A DNA stretch of 64,000 nucleotides from Desulfovibrio sp. ZJ209. Lineage in GTDB: Bacteria; Desulfobacterota; Desulfovibrionia; Desulfovibrionales; Desulfovibrionaceae. The DNA lies in the NCBI RefSeq assembly GCF_011039135.1, contig NZ_JAAKEJ010000001.1, positions 744,001-808,000 on the forward strand, in the 5' to 3' direction. Within the stretch, counting starts at the first letter, position 1; each line of letters opens with the position of its first letter. The translations under genes and the position numbers were made by a program. Below are positions 7,416-15,754 of the stretch, one piece after another. The notes beneath the pieces were generated by a model. That model did not search any database. It was not told where the DNA came from and was given only the letters and a program-made list of their open reading frames with translations.

Positions 7416-10400
7416 ATGAGCCAAGACTTCTTTGATCCGGAACTCGTTGCCGACTTCATTGCGGAAGCCAAGGAACATCTTGAGACCATCGAACCCAACC
7501 TGCTCGAACTTGAGAAGGCTCCCGACAATCTCGCCCTGCTGAACGATATTTTCCGGCCCATGCATTCGCTCAAGGGCGCGTCCGGCTTTCTTGGCCTTAA
7601 CCGCATCAACCATCTCGCGCACAAGTCGGAAAACATCCTCGACGAGCTCCGCAAGGGGAGCATGCAGGTCACTTCCGAGATCATGGACGTTATCCTGTCG
7701 TCCACGGACGCCCTGCGCCAGATGATCGAGAACCTTGAAAGCACCAATTCCGAGGGCGATGTCGAGACGGAATCCATCATGGCGCAAATCGACGCCATCA
7801 TGGCGGGCGAAAGCGCCAAGCCGGTGGCCCCGGAGGAAAGCGCCCCCGAGGAGGCGGGCGCGGAGGAAGCCCCCGTCGAAGACGCCGCGCCCATCGAGGT
7901 GGAGGCCGAGGTCGTCATCGAGGCCGAACCCGCCGAAGCCCCGGCTGCCGAGGCTGCGCCTGCGGCGCCTGAGGCTGCCCCCGAATCCGCGGCCACAGCG
8001 GCCGCCCCCGCGCAGCCGGCCGGCGATGCGGAAAAGCAGCAGGGCATGAGCGCCAAGGAATGGGTGGCGAGCCTGCCCAGCGGCGCGCCCTATGCCCTCA
8101 CGGCCTTTGGCGAAGGCCACCTCAAGGACTTTATCGACGAATCCTACGAGATCATCGCCAACCTCAACGACGGCCTCCTCGAGCTGGAGGAAAACCCCAC
8201 CGGCCGCGACGACCTCGTGAACGACCTCTTCCGCTATTTCCACAACATGAAGGGAAACAGCGGCATCATCGGCTATAACGAGCTCAACGGCCTGACGCAC
8301 GAGGCCGAGACCCTGCTCAACAATGTGCGCCAGGGCAAGATTACCCCGAGTCACGAGCTCATCGACCTGCTCCTCCTCACGGTGGACGTGATGGAGGGCC
8401 TTGTCCAGACCATCGACGTGCCCTCCTGCCAAGCCACGCCCTTTGACACGAGCCCCATCGTCAAGCAGCTCCAGCTTGCGCTCGCAGGCGAGGGCATCGC
8501 CCTGCCGCCGGCCCTGCGCGCCGCCCAGGCCCCGGCGCCGGCCACGGAAGCGGCCCCCGCCCCTGCCGAAGCCGTGGCCGAAGTCGAGGTGGTGCAGCCG
8601 AGCATCATCCCCGTGGGCCTGGAAAATGACGACGCCGAGGTCTTCCGCGTCACGGTGAAGCAGCAGCAGGAAATCATCAATGCCGCCCTCGCCACCCTGA
8701 AAAAGGACGGCACCCACAAGGATTCCATCGACGCCCTCTACCGCTGCCTCATCGCCATCAAGAACGCGTGCAGCTTTGTGGGCCTCGACGAGATCAAGGT
8801 CTATGCGGAGCGCACCGCTGGCATCGTTGACCAGGGCCGGAGCACCGGCACGGATTTCGCCTTCCTGACCGACCTGCTCGGCCAGGAGACGGAGATCATC
8901 AACGACATGGTCCAAAAGGCGCTGGACGAGGGCAAGGTCAGCGCCAAGACGGAAGAAGCCGCCCCGGCCGCTGGCGCGCCCCAGGCTGCTGCCGCTGCCG
9001 CGCCGGCGGCTCCCGCCAAGGAGGCTCCGGCCGCGCAGCCTGAGGCTCCCGCCGCGCCGGCTGCCCCGGCCGCTGCGGAAAAACCCGCGGCAGCCGCTGC
9101 TCCGGCCCAGCCTTCTTCCGGGCAGGCCGCCGCGCCCAAGCCCGCGGCCCCTGCGGCCGCCGCTGCCCCCAAGGCGGCGGCTTCGCAAGCACAAGCCGCC
9201 CCCAAGCCCGCGCCCAAGGCGGCCGCTCCCGCCGCCCCTGCGGCAGCGCCCAAGGCGGCCCCCGAGCCGGCCGCGGCAGCCCCGGCCCCCGCCAACAACA
9301 AGGCCCCCGCGCAGGGCAATGACCACAAGAGCTCGTCCACCATCCGCGTGGACCACGAGCGGCTTGACCACCTGATGAACCTCATCGGCGAGCTCATCAT
9401 CAACCGCAACCGCTACACGCTCATCGCCCGCTCCCTCGAGGGCAGCGAGGACAGCATCAACGTGGCCGAGGTGGCGCAGAGCCTTTCCGAGACCACCTAT
9501 GCCATGGCGCGCATTTCGGACGACCTGCAGGACACCATCATGAAGGTCCGCATGGTGCCCGTCTCTTCCGTCTTTTCGCGCTTCCCGCGCCTCGTGCGCG
9601 ACCTTTCGCGCAAGAGCGGCAAGGAAGTTGACCTCATCATGGAAGGCGAGGAGACGGAACTGGACAAGAGCGTGGTGGAGGTCATCGGCGACCCGCTCGT
9701 GCACCTTATCCGCAATTCCGTCGACCACGGCATCGAGCCCGAGGACGTGCGCATCGCCGAGGGCAAGCCCGCCAAGGGCAAGGTGGTGCTCCGCGCCTTC
9801 CACAAGGGCAATTCCGTGGCCATCGAGATCGAGGACGACGGCAAGGGCATCGACCCCAACAAGATGCGCGAAGTCGCCATCAAGAAGGGCATCATCACCC
9901 CCGAGGAAGCCGCGCAACTGGACGACCGCGAGGCCATCGAGCTTATCTTCGCGCCCGGCTTCTCCTCGGCGGAGAAGATCACGGACATCTCCGGCCGCGG
10001 CGTGGGCATGGACGTGGTGCGCACCAACATTAAGAACCTCAAGGGCAGCGTCAACACCTATTCCGAAGTCGGCAAGGGCACGCGCTTCACCCTGAGCCTG
10101 CCGCTCACGCTCGCCATCATCGACGCGCTCATGGTCAATGTTTCCGGCCAGATGTACGCCATCCCGCTGGATGCGGTCTCGGAGACCACCAAGATTGAGA
10201 CCGTGCGCCTCACGGATGTGAAGGGCCGCAAGGCCGTCACCCTGCGCGGCGAAGTGCTGGGCATCGTGGAGCTTTCCGAGATGCTCGGGCTGCCCCGCTC
10301 CACCGAGACCCTGCCCGAGGTCCTTTCCGTAGTGGTCATCCATGACAACGAGCGGCGCCTCGGGCTTGTGGTGGATGAACTGCTGGAGCGGCAGGAAATC

Positions 10401-10580
10401 GTCATCAAGCCCCTGGGCGCCTATCTGGGCGACCTCAAGGGCATCTCCGGCGCCACCATCATGGGCGACGGCTCGGTCATCCTCATCCTGGACCCGCACG
10501 AGATCTATCTCATGTCCACTTCCAAGTCGGCCGGCATCAATCCCGGCATGGACCAGAGCAAGCAGCTAGCCGCGAAATAG
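7416..10580 (+). CDS. cheA: Chemotaxis histidine kinase CheA with three HPt-like domains
   Basis: A 1054-residue kinase, much longer than the usual 650-700. Domains in order: HPt1 with phospho-His 50 (MHSLKGASG); an Ala/Glu-rich linker; HPt2 with His 276 (FHNMKGNSG); HPt3 (about 400-505) where the His position is Ile 446 (CLIAIKNAC), so it cannot be phosphorylated in the usual way; an Ala/Pro/Lys linker of about 130 residues; the P3 dimerisation helices (from about 642, RLDHLMNLIGELI); the HATPase domain (HLIRNSVDHGIEP; GRGVGMDVV at about 859); and a C-terminal CheW-like domain. ATG 7416 is preferred over ATG 7410 because AAGGA lies six bases before it. It is the last gene of the operon and is followed by a strong terminator. 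Confidence 0.92.
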   Translation: MSQDFFDPELVADFIAEAKEHLETIEPNLLELEKAPDNLALLNDIFRPMHSLKGASGFLGLNRINHLAHKSENILDELRKGSMQVTSEIMDVILSSTDALRQMIENLESTNSEGDVETESIMAQIDAIMAGESAKPVAPEESAPEEAGAEEAPVEDAAPIEVEAEVVIEAEPAEAPAAEAAPAAPEAAPESAATAAAPAQPAGDAEKQQGMSAKEWVASLPSGAPYALTAFGEGHLKDFIDESYEIIANLNDGLLELEENPTGRDDLVNDLFRYFHNMKGNSGIIGYNELNGLTHEAETLLNNVRQGKITPSHELIDLLLLTVDVMEGLVQTIDVPSCQATPFDTSPIVKQLQLALAGEGIALPPALRAAQAPAPATEAAPAPAEAVAEVEVVQPSIIPVGLENDDAEVFRVTVKQQQEIINAALATLKKDGTHKDSIDALYRCLIAIKNACSFVGLDEIKVYAERTAGIVDQGRSTGTDFAFLTDLLGQETEIINDMVQKALDEGKVSAKTEEAAPAAGAPQAAAAAAPAAPAKEAPAAQPEAPAAPAAPAAAEKPAAAAAPAQPSSGQAAAPKPAAPAAAAAPKAAASQAQAAPKPAPKAAAPAAPAAAPKAAPEPAAAAPAPANNKAPAQGNDHKSSSTIRVDHERLDHLMNLIGELIINRNRYTLIARSLEGSEDSINVAEVAQSLSETTYAMARISDDLQDTIMKVRMVPVSSVFSRFPRLVRDLSRKSGKEVDLIMEGEETELDKSVVEVIGDPLVHLIRNSVDHGIEPEDVRIAEGKPAKGKVVLRAFHKGNSVAIEIEDDGKGIDPNKMREVAIKKGIITPEEAAQLDDREAIELIFAPGFSSAEKITDISGRGVGMDVVRTNIKNLKGSVNTYSEVGKGTRFTLSLPLTLAIIDALMVNVSGQMYAIPLDAVSETTKIETVRLTDVKGRKAVTLRGEVLGIVELSEMLGLPRSTETLPEVLSVVVIHDNERRLGLVVDELLERQEIVIKPLGAYLGDLKGISGATIMGDGSVILILDPHEIYLMSTSKSAGINPGMDQSKQLAAK

Positions 10581-10600
10581 CGGCGCAGTGTTCCGGGCAG

Positions 10601-10630
10601 AAAAAGGGGGGCCGTGCGGCTCCCCTTTTT
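10601..10630 (+). terminator. Rho-independent terminator of the che operon
   Basis: AAAAAGGGGGGCC and GGCTCCCCTTTTT form a 13-pair stem (one G-T pair) with loop GTGC and end in a T-run, 20 bases after the cheA stop. Confidence 0.85.
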
Positions 10631-10700
10631 CTGTCGCTTGCGTCAGCATCCCTCCGGCGCCAGATTCAATGCCTGACGCCAGCGGCGCCTCACCGGGCTT

Positions 10701-11465
10701 TTAGTTGAGATTGTAAATATCATACTTGGAGGCCGTCCCGAGGAAATTCTGGCCCATGTACTGCCAGAGGATGCCTTGGATGTAGCCGGTGTTAAGCCCG
10801 GCGAGATTCTGCGGCGCCACGCTGACCACAAAGGCCTCCCGGGCGCGCTGCTCGAAGCCGGCGAGCAGGTCGCCGTAGCCCAGGGGCAGCGCAGAAAGCG
10901 ACTCCACGCCGTCCGGCAGCGGCTCGCGGTATTCCATGATGATCTTGTCATCGTTAAAGTTGAAGCGCGCGGCGAAATACCGGGCCATCCAGAGTTGCGG
11001 GCTGCCGTCGGGCTTGACGGTGGTCACAAGGCCGCTGAAGGGGTCGCGCGCCGGGTCGACGATATAGGTGCACGCCTGGTAGCCCACGCCGCCGAACACT
11101 TCCACGGCCTCATCCACGCTTTGGAAATGCCTCGTGATGCTGTCCCAGTACCAGCCCTGGGGCACGGCCGCCTGGGCCGCGATTGCCAGGGGCGCGAGGC
11201 CCCCCTCGCCGTACACGGCAAGCCACATCTGGATGGGCAGGCCCCCGAGCATATCGCTCCAGATAAGGCTCGCGGAGCCACGGCCAGCGGCCATCAGGGG
11301 CATATTTTTCGCCTTGATGGCGATGTCGGGCCGGGCGGTGGACACATAGGCCGGGCCGAGCATGCCCCTTTGCAGGGCGCCCTCGCAGCCCAGAAGGCCC
11401 GCCATAAGGACAAGGGCCAGCAGGAAGGCAAATGGTGAAAAACGGCGCGCAGCAGTGTTGTTCAT
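10701..11465 (-). CDS. Predicted lipoprotein of unknown function
   Basis: A 254-residue protein with a lipoprotein signal: a basic N-region, a hydrophobic stretch FAFLLALVLMAGLLGC and a lipobox ending LLGC, so it should be anchored by a lipidated Cys. The mature part is a soluble domain with many aromatic residues (WLAVYG, QGWYWDSI, ARYFAARFNFND) and no motif I recognise. The ATG at 11465 is chosen because GGGAG lies seven bases upstream; an ATG at 11471 is too close to it. The gene faces the cheA operon and is divergent from the CLC gene. Similar lipoproteins seem common in Desulfovibrio, but I cannot name the family with confidence. Confidence 0.7.
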   Translation of the reverse strand: MNNTAARRFSPFAFLLALVLMAGLLGCEGALQRGMLGPAYVSTARPDIAIKAKNMPLMAAGRGSASLIWSDMLGGLPIQMWLAVYGEGGLAPLAIAAQAAVPQGWYWDSITRHFQSVDEAVEVFGGVGYQACTYIVDPARDPFSGLVTTVKPDGSPQLWMARYFAARFNFNDDKIIMEYREPLPDGVESLSALPLGYGDLLAGFEQRAREAFVVSVAPQNLAGLNTGYIQGILWQYMGQNFLGTASKYDIYNLN

Positions 11466-11525
11466 GTTCATTCTCCCTGGGTTCTTCGCCATGAAGGCGG
11501 CCTGCGATCGGCAGCCGCCACTCCG

Positions 11526-11554
11526 AACATATGCCAAGGATGGGCGCCATGCAA
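11526..11554 (-). promoter_or_regulatory. Predicted promoter of the lipoprotein gene
   Basis: On the minus strand TTGCAT (11554-11549) and TATGTT (11531-11526) are separated by 17 bases, about 60 bases before the start codon. It is divergent from the CLC promoter 26 bases away. Confidence 0.45.
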
Positions 11555-11579
11555 ATCCGGCAGGGCACTCCAAAGAACA

Positions 11580-11608
11580 TTGGAAAATGCGCGTGAAGAC
11601 GCTATGCT
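11580..11608 (+). promoter_or_regulatory. Predicted promoter of the CLC gene
   Basis: TTGGAA (11580-11585) and TATGCT (11603-11608) with a 17-base spacer, about 60 bases before the start codon at 11672. Confidence 0.45.
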
Positions 11609-11671
11609 GGAGCAGCGGACGCTGCGCCCGGAGGCGGCGCAGCCGCGGAACCTCCTTGGCAGGAGTGGCTC

Positions 11672-12979
11672 ATGAAGGACGCATCCATTTTTCAACGCAT
11701 TGGCGGCGCGCTGTACTTCCCCGCTCCGGGCGGGGGCAGCAGCGTCGGGGGGGATATGCGGCTGGCCCTGTGGGGGCTCGTCGTGGGCCTCCTCTCGGGG
11801 GGCGTCATTTCTGTCTTCCGCATCACGACCAGCATGGCCTTCAACGCCGTGGGAAGCTGGTTCCGCGCCCATGCGGGCGACCCGCTCCAGTGCCTGCTCT
11901 GGCTCATCCCCGCTGTCATCGGCGCCCTCATCACCGGCTATTTCATGCGCAACCCGGCCATCCGCTCCGGGGCGGGCGCTTGGGTGACGCAGGCCTTGGC
12001 CGGCCCGCAAAAGCATGTCTGGGCGCGCATCCTCGTGCCCAAGTTCCTCGGCACCTGGCTCGTCATGGCCTGCGGGCTTTCCGTGGGGCGCGAAGGGCCC
12101 TGCATCCAGATGGGCGCCTCCACGGCGCTCGGCCTGGCATGCCTGGACGGCAGGGGTGATGCGGCCACCCATGCGGCCAAAAGGCGCATGCTCGTCCTGT
12201 GCGGCTGCGCAGCAGGCCTCGCCGGGGCTTTCAGCGCGCCCTTCGCCGGCATTTTTTATGTCATCGAGGTGCTGAAAGAGCGCATCACGCGCAACCTGCT
12301 CATCCTCATGCTGGGCGCGGCCCTGGGCGTCTATCTTTCCGCCACCTGCGTTTTCGGGCTGGGCCTCATGCTGCCCCTCAAGGGGAGCGCCCTCCCGGAA
12401 CTCCGCTATCTCTGGAACAGCATCCTCGTGGGGCTCGGTGCCGGCTTTGTGGGCGTCATTTATGCCGGCATGCTGCGCCGGTCGCTCGCGCTCTATGCGC
12501 GCGGACGGCGCTTCCCCGTCATGCTCAGGCCGCTGCTCCCCTTCCTGGGGGCGGCAGTCATGCTGTTCATCTATCCACAGGCCACCGGCGAGGGGCTTTC
12601 CATCTTCGCCGCCATGGAAGCCGGCACCGTGGCTTCCACCCTGCTCGCCTTTTTGTGCGCCAAGCTCCTGTTTACGGCCTTCTGTTACGGCTCGGGCGTG
12701 CCCGCGGGCGTCATGGTGCCCATTCTCGCCCTGGGCGGCGTGGCCGGGGGGCTTTGCGCCATGGGCTTTGCGGCGGCTGGCATCGCCGGCGGCGGGGGCA
12801 TGGCGGCCTTCATCACCATGGGCATGGCGGCGGCCTTTGCCGCGGCGGAGCACGCGCCCCTGACGAGCATCGTGCTCGTGCTGGAGATGACGGGCGCCTA
12901 TGCCGCCACGCCCGGGCTGCTCGTGGCCTCCTGCGTGGCCGTGCTGCTCGCGCGCGGGATGCGGGCGCGGCCAGTTTAG
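11672..12979 (+). CDS. CLC-family chloride channel or Cl-/H+ exchanger
   Basis: A 435-residue inner-membrane protein with the many hydrophobic helices of the CLC family and no CBS domains. The gating-glutamate motif is intact (GREGP, Glu141). A second anion-site motif appears as GVPAGVMVP, and the C-terminal pore Tyr is present (Tyr410 in MTGAYA). The first motif (GSGIP in E. coli) is degenerate, RSGAG. At the place of the internal proton glutamate (E203 of E. coli ClcA) the sequence reads YVIEVL, giving Val200. In animal CLC proteins Val there goes with channel rather than exchanger behaviour, although bacterial exchangers lacking this Glu also exist. The start ATG follows a GGCAGGAG-like site. 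Confidence 0.88.
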   Translation: MKDASIFQRIGGALYFPAPGGGSSVGGDMRLALWGLVVGLLSGGVISVFRITTSMAFNAVGSWFRAHAGDPLQCLLWLIPAVIGALITGYFMRNPAIRSGAGAWVTQALAGPQKHVWARILVPKFLGTWLVMACGLSVGREGPCIQMGASTALGLACLDGRGDAATHAAKRRMLVLCGCAAGLAGAFSAPFAGIFYVIEVLKERITRNLLILMLGAALGVYLSATCVFGLGLMLPLKGSALPELRYLWNSILVGLGAGFVGVIYAGMLRRSLALYARGRRFPVMLRPLLPFLGAAVMLFIYPQATGEGLSIFAAMEAGTVASTLLAFLCAKLLFTAFCYGSGVPAGVMVPILALGGVAGGLCAMGFAAAGIAGGGGMAAFITMGMAAAFAAAEHAPLTSIVLVLEMTGAYAATPGLLVASCVAVLLARGMRARPV

Positions 12980-13010
12980 TTAGTGGCGGAGCCCGCTTTT
13001 GCGGCCCTCC

Positions 13011-13039
13011 TTGCCCGTCTGCGACTTCTTGTTTAGGAT
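13011..13039 (+). promoter_or_regulatory. Predicted promoter of the DUF533 gene
   Basis: TTGCCC (13011-13016) and TAGGAT (13034-13039) with a 17-base spacer in the 152-base gap before the DUF533 gene. Confidence 0.4.
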
Positions 13040-13131
13040 AAGCCAGAAAGCCGCCGGCCACGCGTGAGCGCGCCGGCTTCCCCCGCGCGAACCGCGCCGG
13101 GCCTTGGAAACCCTTTGCACAGGAGAAAACC

Positions 13132-13818
13132 ATGTCGATTTTTGACGTTCTCAATACAGATTCCTTCGGCTCCGCCCTGGAGATCCTGACCGGGCAGGCG
13201 AAATCCGCGGCCCGCGACCTCGGGAACAGCACCCCGGGCGGCCTCGGCGGCCTGCTTGGCGCGGGCGCCCTTGGCGCCGTGCTCGGCAACTTCGCCTCCG
13301 GCGACCTTCTCAAGAACGTGGCGCTCGCCGGCGCCGGCGCCGTCGCCTGGAACTTCTACCGCAAATGGGCGGCCGGCCAGCAGGCGGACGCGCAGACGGA
13401 AGAAAGGAGCCGGGGCGCCGGTGTGGCCGCCACCGACCCCACCGCCGAGCTGGTTATGCGCGCCATGGTCTACGCGGCGCGCGCCGACGGCAGTATCGAC
13501 GCCACCGAGCGCCAGCGGATGCAGAAGGTGCTCCAAACCATGCTGGGCAACCAGGATGCGGGCGTCGTCCTTGAGCGCATCCAGGGCGAGACCATCGACC
13601 CCTCGAAGATCGCCGCGCAGACGCGCACGCCTGAGCAGGCGGAGGATGTGTACCGTCTCTCCTGCTCGGTCATCGACATCGACCACTTCATGGAACGCGG
13701 CTATCTGGACGCCCTGGCGCAGAGCCTCGGCATCGGCGCCGCGCGCAAGGGCGAGCTGGAGGCCGAGGCAGCACAGGCCCGCGCGGCACTGCGGACGGCC
13801 ATCCAGCAGAGCTGCTGA
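13132..13818 (+). CDS. DUF533 / YebE-family (TerB-like fold) protein
   Basis: A 228-residue protein of the YebE family, with a Gly/Ala-rich hydrophobic segment (about 40-80: GGLLGAGALGAVLGNFASGD, then VALAGAGAVAWNFY) followed by a helical TerB-like domain (about 100-220: ELVMRAMVYAARADGSIDATE). The acidic ADGSID pattern is typical of TerB-type domains. The N-terminal part may associate with the inner membrane. The function is unknown; E. coli YebE is linked to envelope stress by expression only. AGGAG lies six bases before the ATG. It is monocistronic, with its own promoter and terminator. Confidence 0.85.
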   Translation: MSIFDVLNTDSFGSALEILTGQAKSAARDLGNSTPGGLGGLLGAGALGAVLGNFASGDLLKNVALAGAGAVAWNFYRKWAAGQQADAQTEERSRGAGVAATDPTAELVMRAMVYAARADGSIDATERQRMQKVLQTMLGNQDAGVVLERIQGETIDPSKIAAQTRTPEQAEDVYRLSCSVIDIDHFMERGYLDALAQSLGIGAARKGELEAEAAQARAALRTAIQQSC

Positions 13819-13867
13819 CCCAAGACGCAGGCGCCCCGTTCTCCGGGCGCTCCGCTACTGCATATGC

Positions 13868-13902
13868 AAGGGAGCCTGGCGGTTGTACCGTCAGGCTCCC
13901 TT
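13868..13902 (+). terminator. Strong hairpin terminator, possibly shared by convergent genes
   Basis: AAGGGAGCCTGGCGGT (13868-13883) pairs with ACCGTCAGGCTCCCTT (13887-13902) through 16 pairs including one G-T, loop TGT. Only a short T-rich tail follows (GCTTTGCTCT). It lies between the DUF533 gene and the convergent DUF3426 gene and could end both. A smaller GCGCCC/GGGCGC hairpin precedes it. Confidence 0.65.
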
Positions 13903-13946
13903 GCTTTGCTCTATCCCTTTCGGCCTTGCGCCGCCGGAAACGACGG

Positions 13947-14669
13947 CTACTTGCCCGCGTCCTTCACATCCACGATCTTGACGCCGAATTCCGCCACATC
14001 GTCCGGCGGGTCATAGAACAGGATCATGAAGGGCACTTCCCCGCCCGGCGGGACGTTGGTGTTGTTGGTCAGGATCTCGACCTTGTTGTTGAGGAAGGCT
14101 TCCATCTCCTTCTCGCTCAACACCTGGAGCTGGAAGAGCGAAAGCTGGGTGCCCGCCAACTGTTTCTTGACGGCCAGCGGCTTCTTGTCCTTGTCGTAGA
14201 TGGCGCCCTCAAGGGCGATGAGCTCCTTGGGCTCGGGAAATTCGTTGACCACCCGCCCCTCGATGACGAAGACCTTGCCCACCTTTTCATTGAGCACATT
14301 GTACTGGCGCACGTTGCGCATGGTGAGCAGTTCCACCTTCTTGGCGATGTCCGCCTCGCTCGGCGGGGTCTCCTTCTGGTGGAAAAAGTAGAACCAGGCG
14401 CCGGCCCCGCCGCCGGCGAGCAGCAGGATAAGCACAAGCGCCAGCCAAAGCTTGCCCCGGCCGCCCCGCTTGCGCCCGAGCTCCGGCAGGGGCTCCTTCG
14501 GGGCTTCCTTGCGCGGCGCCTGCGGGGCTTGCGCCGGGGCGGTGCCCCCGGGCTGCCCGGGTAGCGAAAACACAGTCTTGCAGACGGCGCAACGCAACTT
14601 GGCGCCCGGCTTGGCGGCGGCATCGGGCAGGTTGAACCGGCTCGCGCACTGCGGACATTTCACTTCCAT
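13947..14669 (-). CDS. Zinc-ribbon / DUF3426 single-span membrane protein
   Basis: A 240-residue protein. Residues 1-35 are an MJ0042-type zinc ribbon (C5, C8, C27, C30 in CPQC...CAVC). Residues 36-70 are a Pro/Ala/basic linker. Residues 72-92 are one membrane span (LWLALVLILLLAGGGAGAWF). The rest is a DUF3426 domain, a beta-rich fold of unknown function predicted to lie outside the cytoplasm. The zinc ribbon would then be cytoplasmic. It heads a minus-strand cluster with hpt; hpt begins downstream on the same strand, its coding region ending 39 bases beyond this gene's start. The function is not known. Confidence 0.8.
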   Translation of the reverse strand: MEVKCPQCASRFNLPDAAAKPGAKLRCAVCKTVFSLPGQPGGTAPAQAPQAPRKEAPKEPLPELGRKRGGRGKLWLALVLILLLAGGGAGAWFYFFHQKETPPSEADIAKKVELLTMRNVRQYNVLNEKVGKVFVIEGRVVNEFPEPKELIALEGAIYDKDKKPLAVKKQLAGTQLSLFQLQVLSEKEMEAFLNNKVEILTNNTNVPPGGEVPFMILFYDPPDDVAEFGVKIVDVKDAGK

Positions 14670-14708
14670 GCCATGACTCCAGAAAGCTCCTCGACGGCCC
14701 GGGCCTTT

Positions 14709-15263
14709 CTAGCCCCGGGCCGGCTCGAGCTCGTAAATGCCGGGCAGGGCCCGGTAGCGCTCGGCATAGTCAAGCCCATAGCCTACAAGAAAGCCGGAAT
14801 CGAGGGAAAAGCCGATAAAATCCACGGCCACTTCCTTCTCCCTGCGCCCGGTCTTGTTGACAAGGGCGGCAACGCGCAGGCTGCGCGGCCCGCGCGCCGC
14901 AAAGGTATCCAGCACAAAGCGCATGCTGCGCCCGCTGTCCACGATATCCTCCACGAGCAGCACGTGCTTGCCGCGGATCTCGTTTTCCACATCCTTGCTG
15001 AACACCACCCGCCCGGAACTGGCCGTGCCCATGCCGTAACTGGCGATGCGGATGAACTCGAGCTCCAGCTTGCTGTTTCGCAAGGCGCGCACGAGATCGC
15101 TGAAAAAGATGCAGGCGCCCTTGAGGACGCAGACAGCCACCAGGGGCTCGTCACCGTAGCAGGCGTCGATTTCCGCCGCCATGCCGCGGACGCGGCCGGC
15201 GATGTCCTCCGCGCTGAATACCGAGACGAGCCTGCCCGCGCCCGGCGCATCGACAGCAGGCAC
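14709..15263 (-). CDS. hpt: Hypoxanthine phosphoribosyltransferase
   Basis: A 184-residue purine-salvage enzyme that makes IMP/GMP from hypoxanthine/guanine and PRPP. The PRPP-binding loop VLLVEDIVDSGRSM is complete (about residues 101-114), preceded by VAVCVLKGACIFF and followed by the C-terminal DFIGFSL base-binding region. No ATG fits, so GTG at 15263-15261 is chosen. It lies 10 bases after the tlpA-like stop and gives the normal family length; reading further upstream would overlap the thioredoxin gene. Codirectional with tlpA and metH. Confidence 0.88.
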   Translation of the reverse strand: MPAVDAPGAGRLVSVFSAEDIAGRVRGMAAEIDACYGDEPLVAVCVLKGACIFFSDLVRALRNSKLELEFIRIASYGMGTASSGRVVFSKDVENEIRGKHVLLVEDIVDSGRSMRFVLDTFAARGPRSLRVAALVNKTGRREKEVAVDFIGFSLDSGFLVGYGLDYAERYRALPGIYELEPARG

Positions 15264-15273
15264 CTGTCCGTGG

Positions 15274-15744
15274 CTATTTCTTTCCGAGCAGGTCATCCAC
15301 CAGCTCCCGGATGACATGGGCCTCGGCCATGCCGGGTTCGGAAATGACCAGGTGCCCGTCCCTCGCGAAAAAGGCATTATGCGGCACGCTGGTCACGCGG
15401 TAGGCGTCGGTCACGTCCTGCGCGGCCATGTAGACGGGATAGTTGACGCCGGCCTTCTTGGTAAAGGGCACCACCGGCGCGCTCGTCTCATCCACGGAGA
15501 GCCCCACCAGCAGGAGCTCGGACTCGGGATAGGCCTCGCGCACCTTGACGAGCTCGGGGATTTCCACCCGGCAGGGCGGGCACCAGGTGGCAAAGAAGTT
15601 CAGGATGACCACCTTGCCCTTGTTTTTCTCAAGCAGGCCCGTGAGCCCGGCCTGGTCCAGGGTGGGGATGGCGGTGTCGGCGGCCGCCAGCGCGGCGCAG
15701 GGAAGCAGCAGCGAGATGAGAAATGCGAGTGCGATTCGTTTCAT
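15274..15744 (-). CDS. TlpA-like periplasmic thiol-disulfide oxidoreductase
   Basis: A 156-residue protein with a signal peptide (MKRIALAFLISLLLPCAALA) and a thioredoxin fold of the TlpA/ResA type. The active site is C55-PP-C58 in FFATWCPPCR, and the cis-Pro loop is TSVPHNAFF. Such proteins keep periplasmic thiols reduced, often for cytochrome c maturation, which would suit a cytochrome-rich organism. No cytochrome gene is adjacent, so the partner is unknown. The ATG at 15744 starts the signal peptide. It lies between metH (10 bases upstream) and hpt on the minus strand. Confidence 0.85.
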   Translation of the reverse strand: MKRIALAFLISLLLPCAALAAADTAIPTLDQAGLTGLLEKNKGKVVILNFFATWCPPCRVEIPELVKVREAYPESELLLVGLSVDETSAPVVPFTKKAGVNYPVYMAAQDVTDAYRVTSVPHNAFFARDGHLVISEPGMAEAHVIRELVDDLLGKK

Positions 15745-15754
15745 GGCAGTGTCC

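Noticed and set aside
7368..10499. 1043-codon open frame antisense to cheA
   Set aside because: The translation is a Gly/Arg/Leu-biased shadow of the CheA reading frame; the CheA domains on the plus strand are unambiguous.
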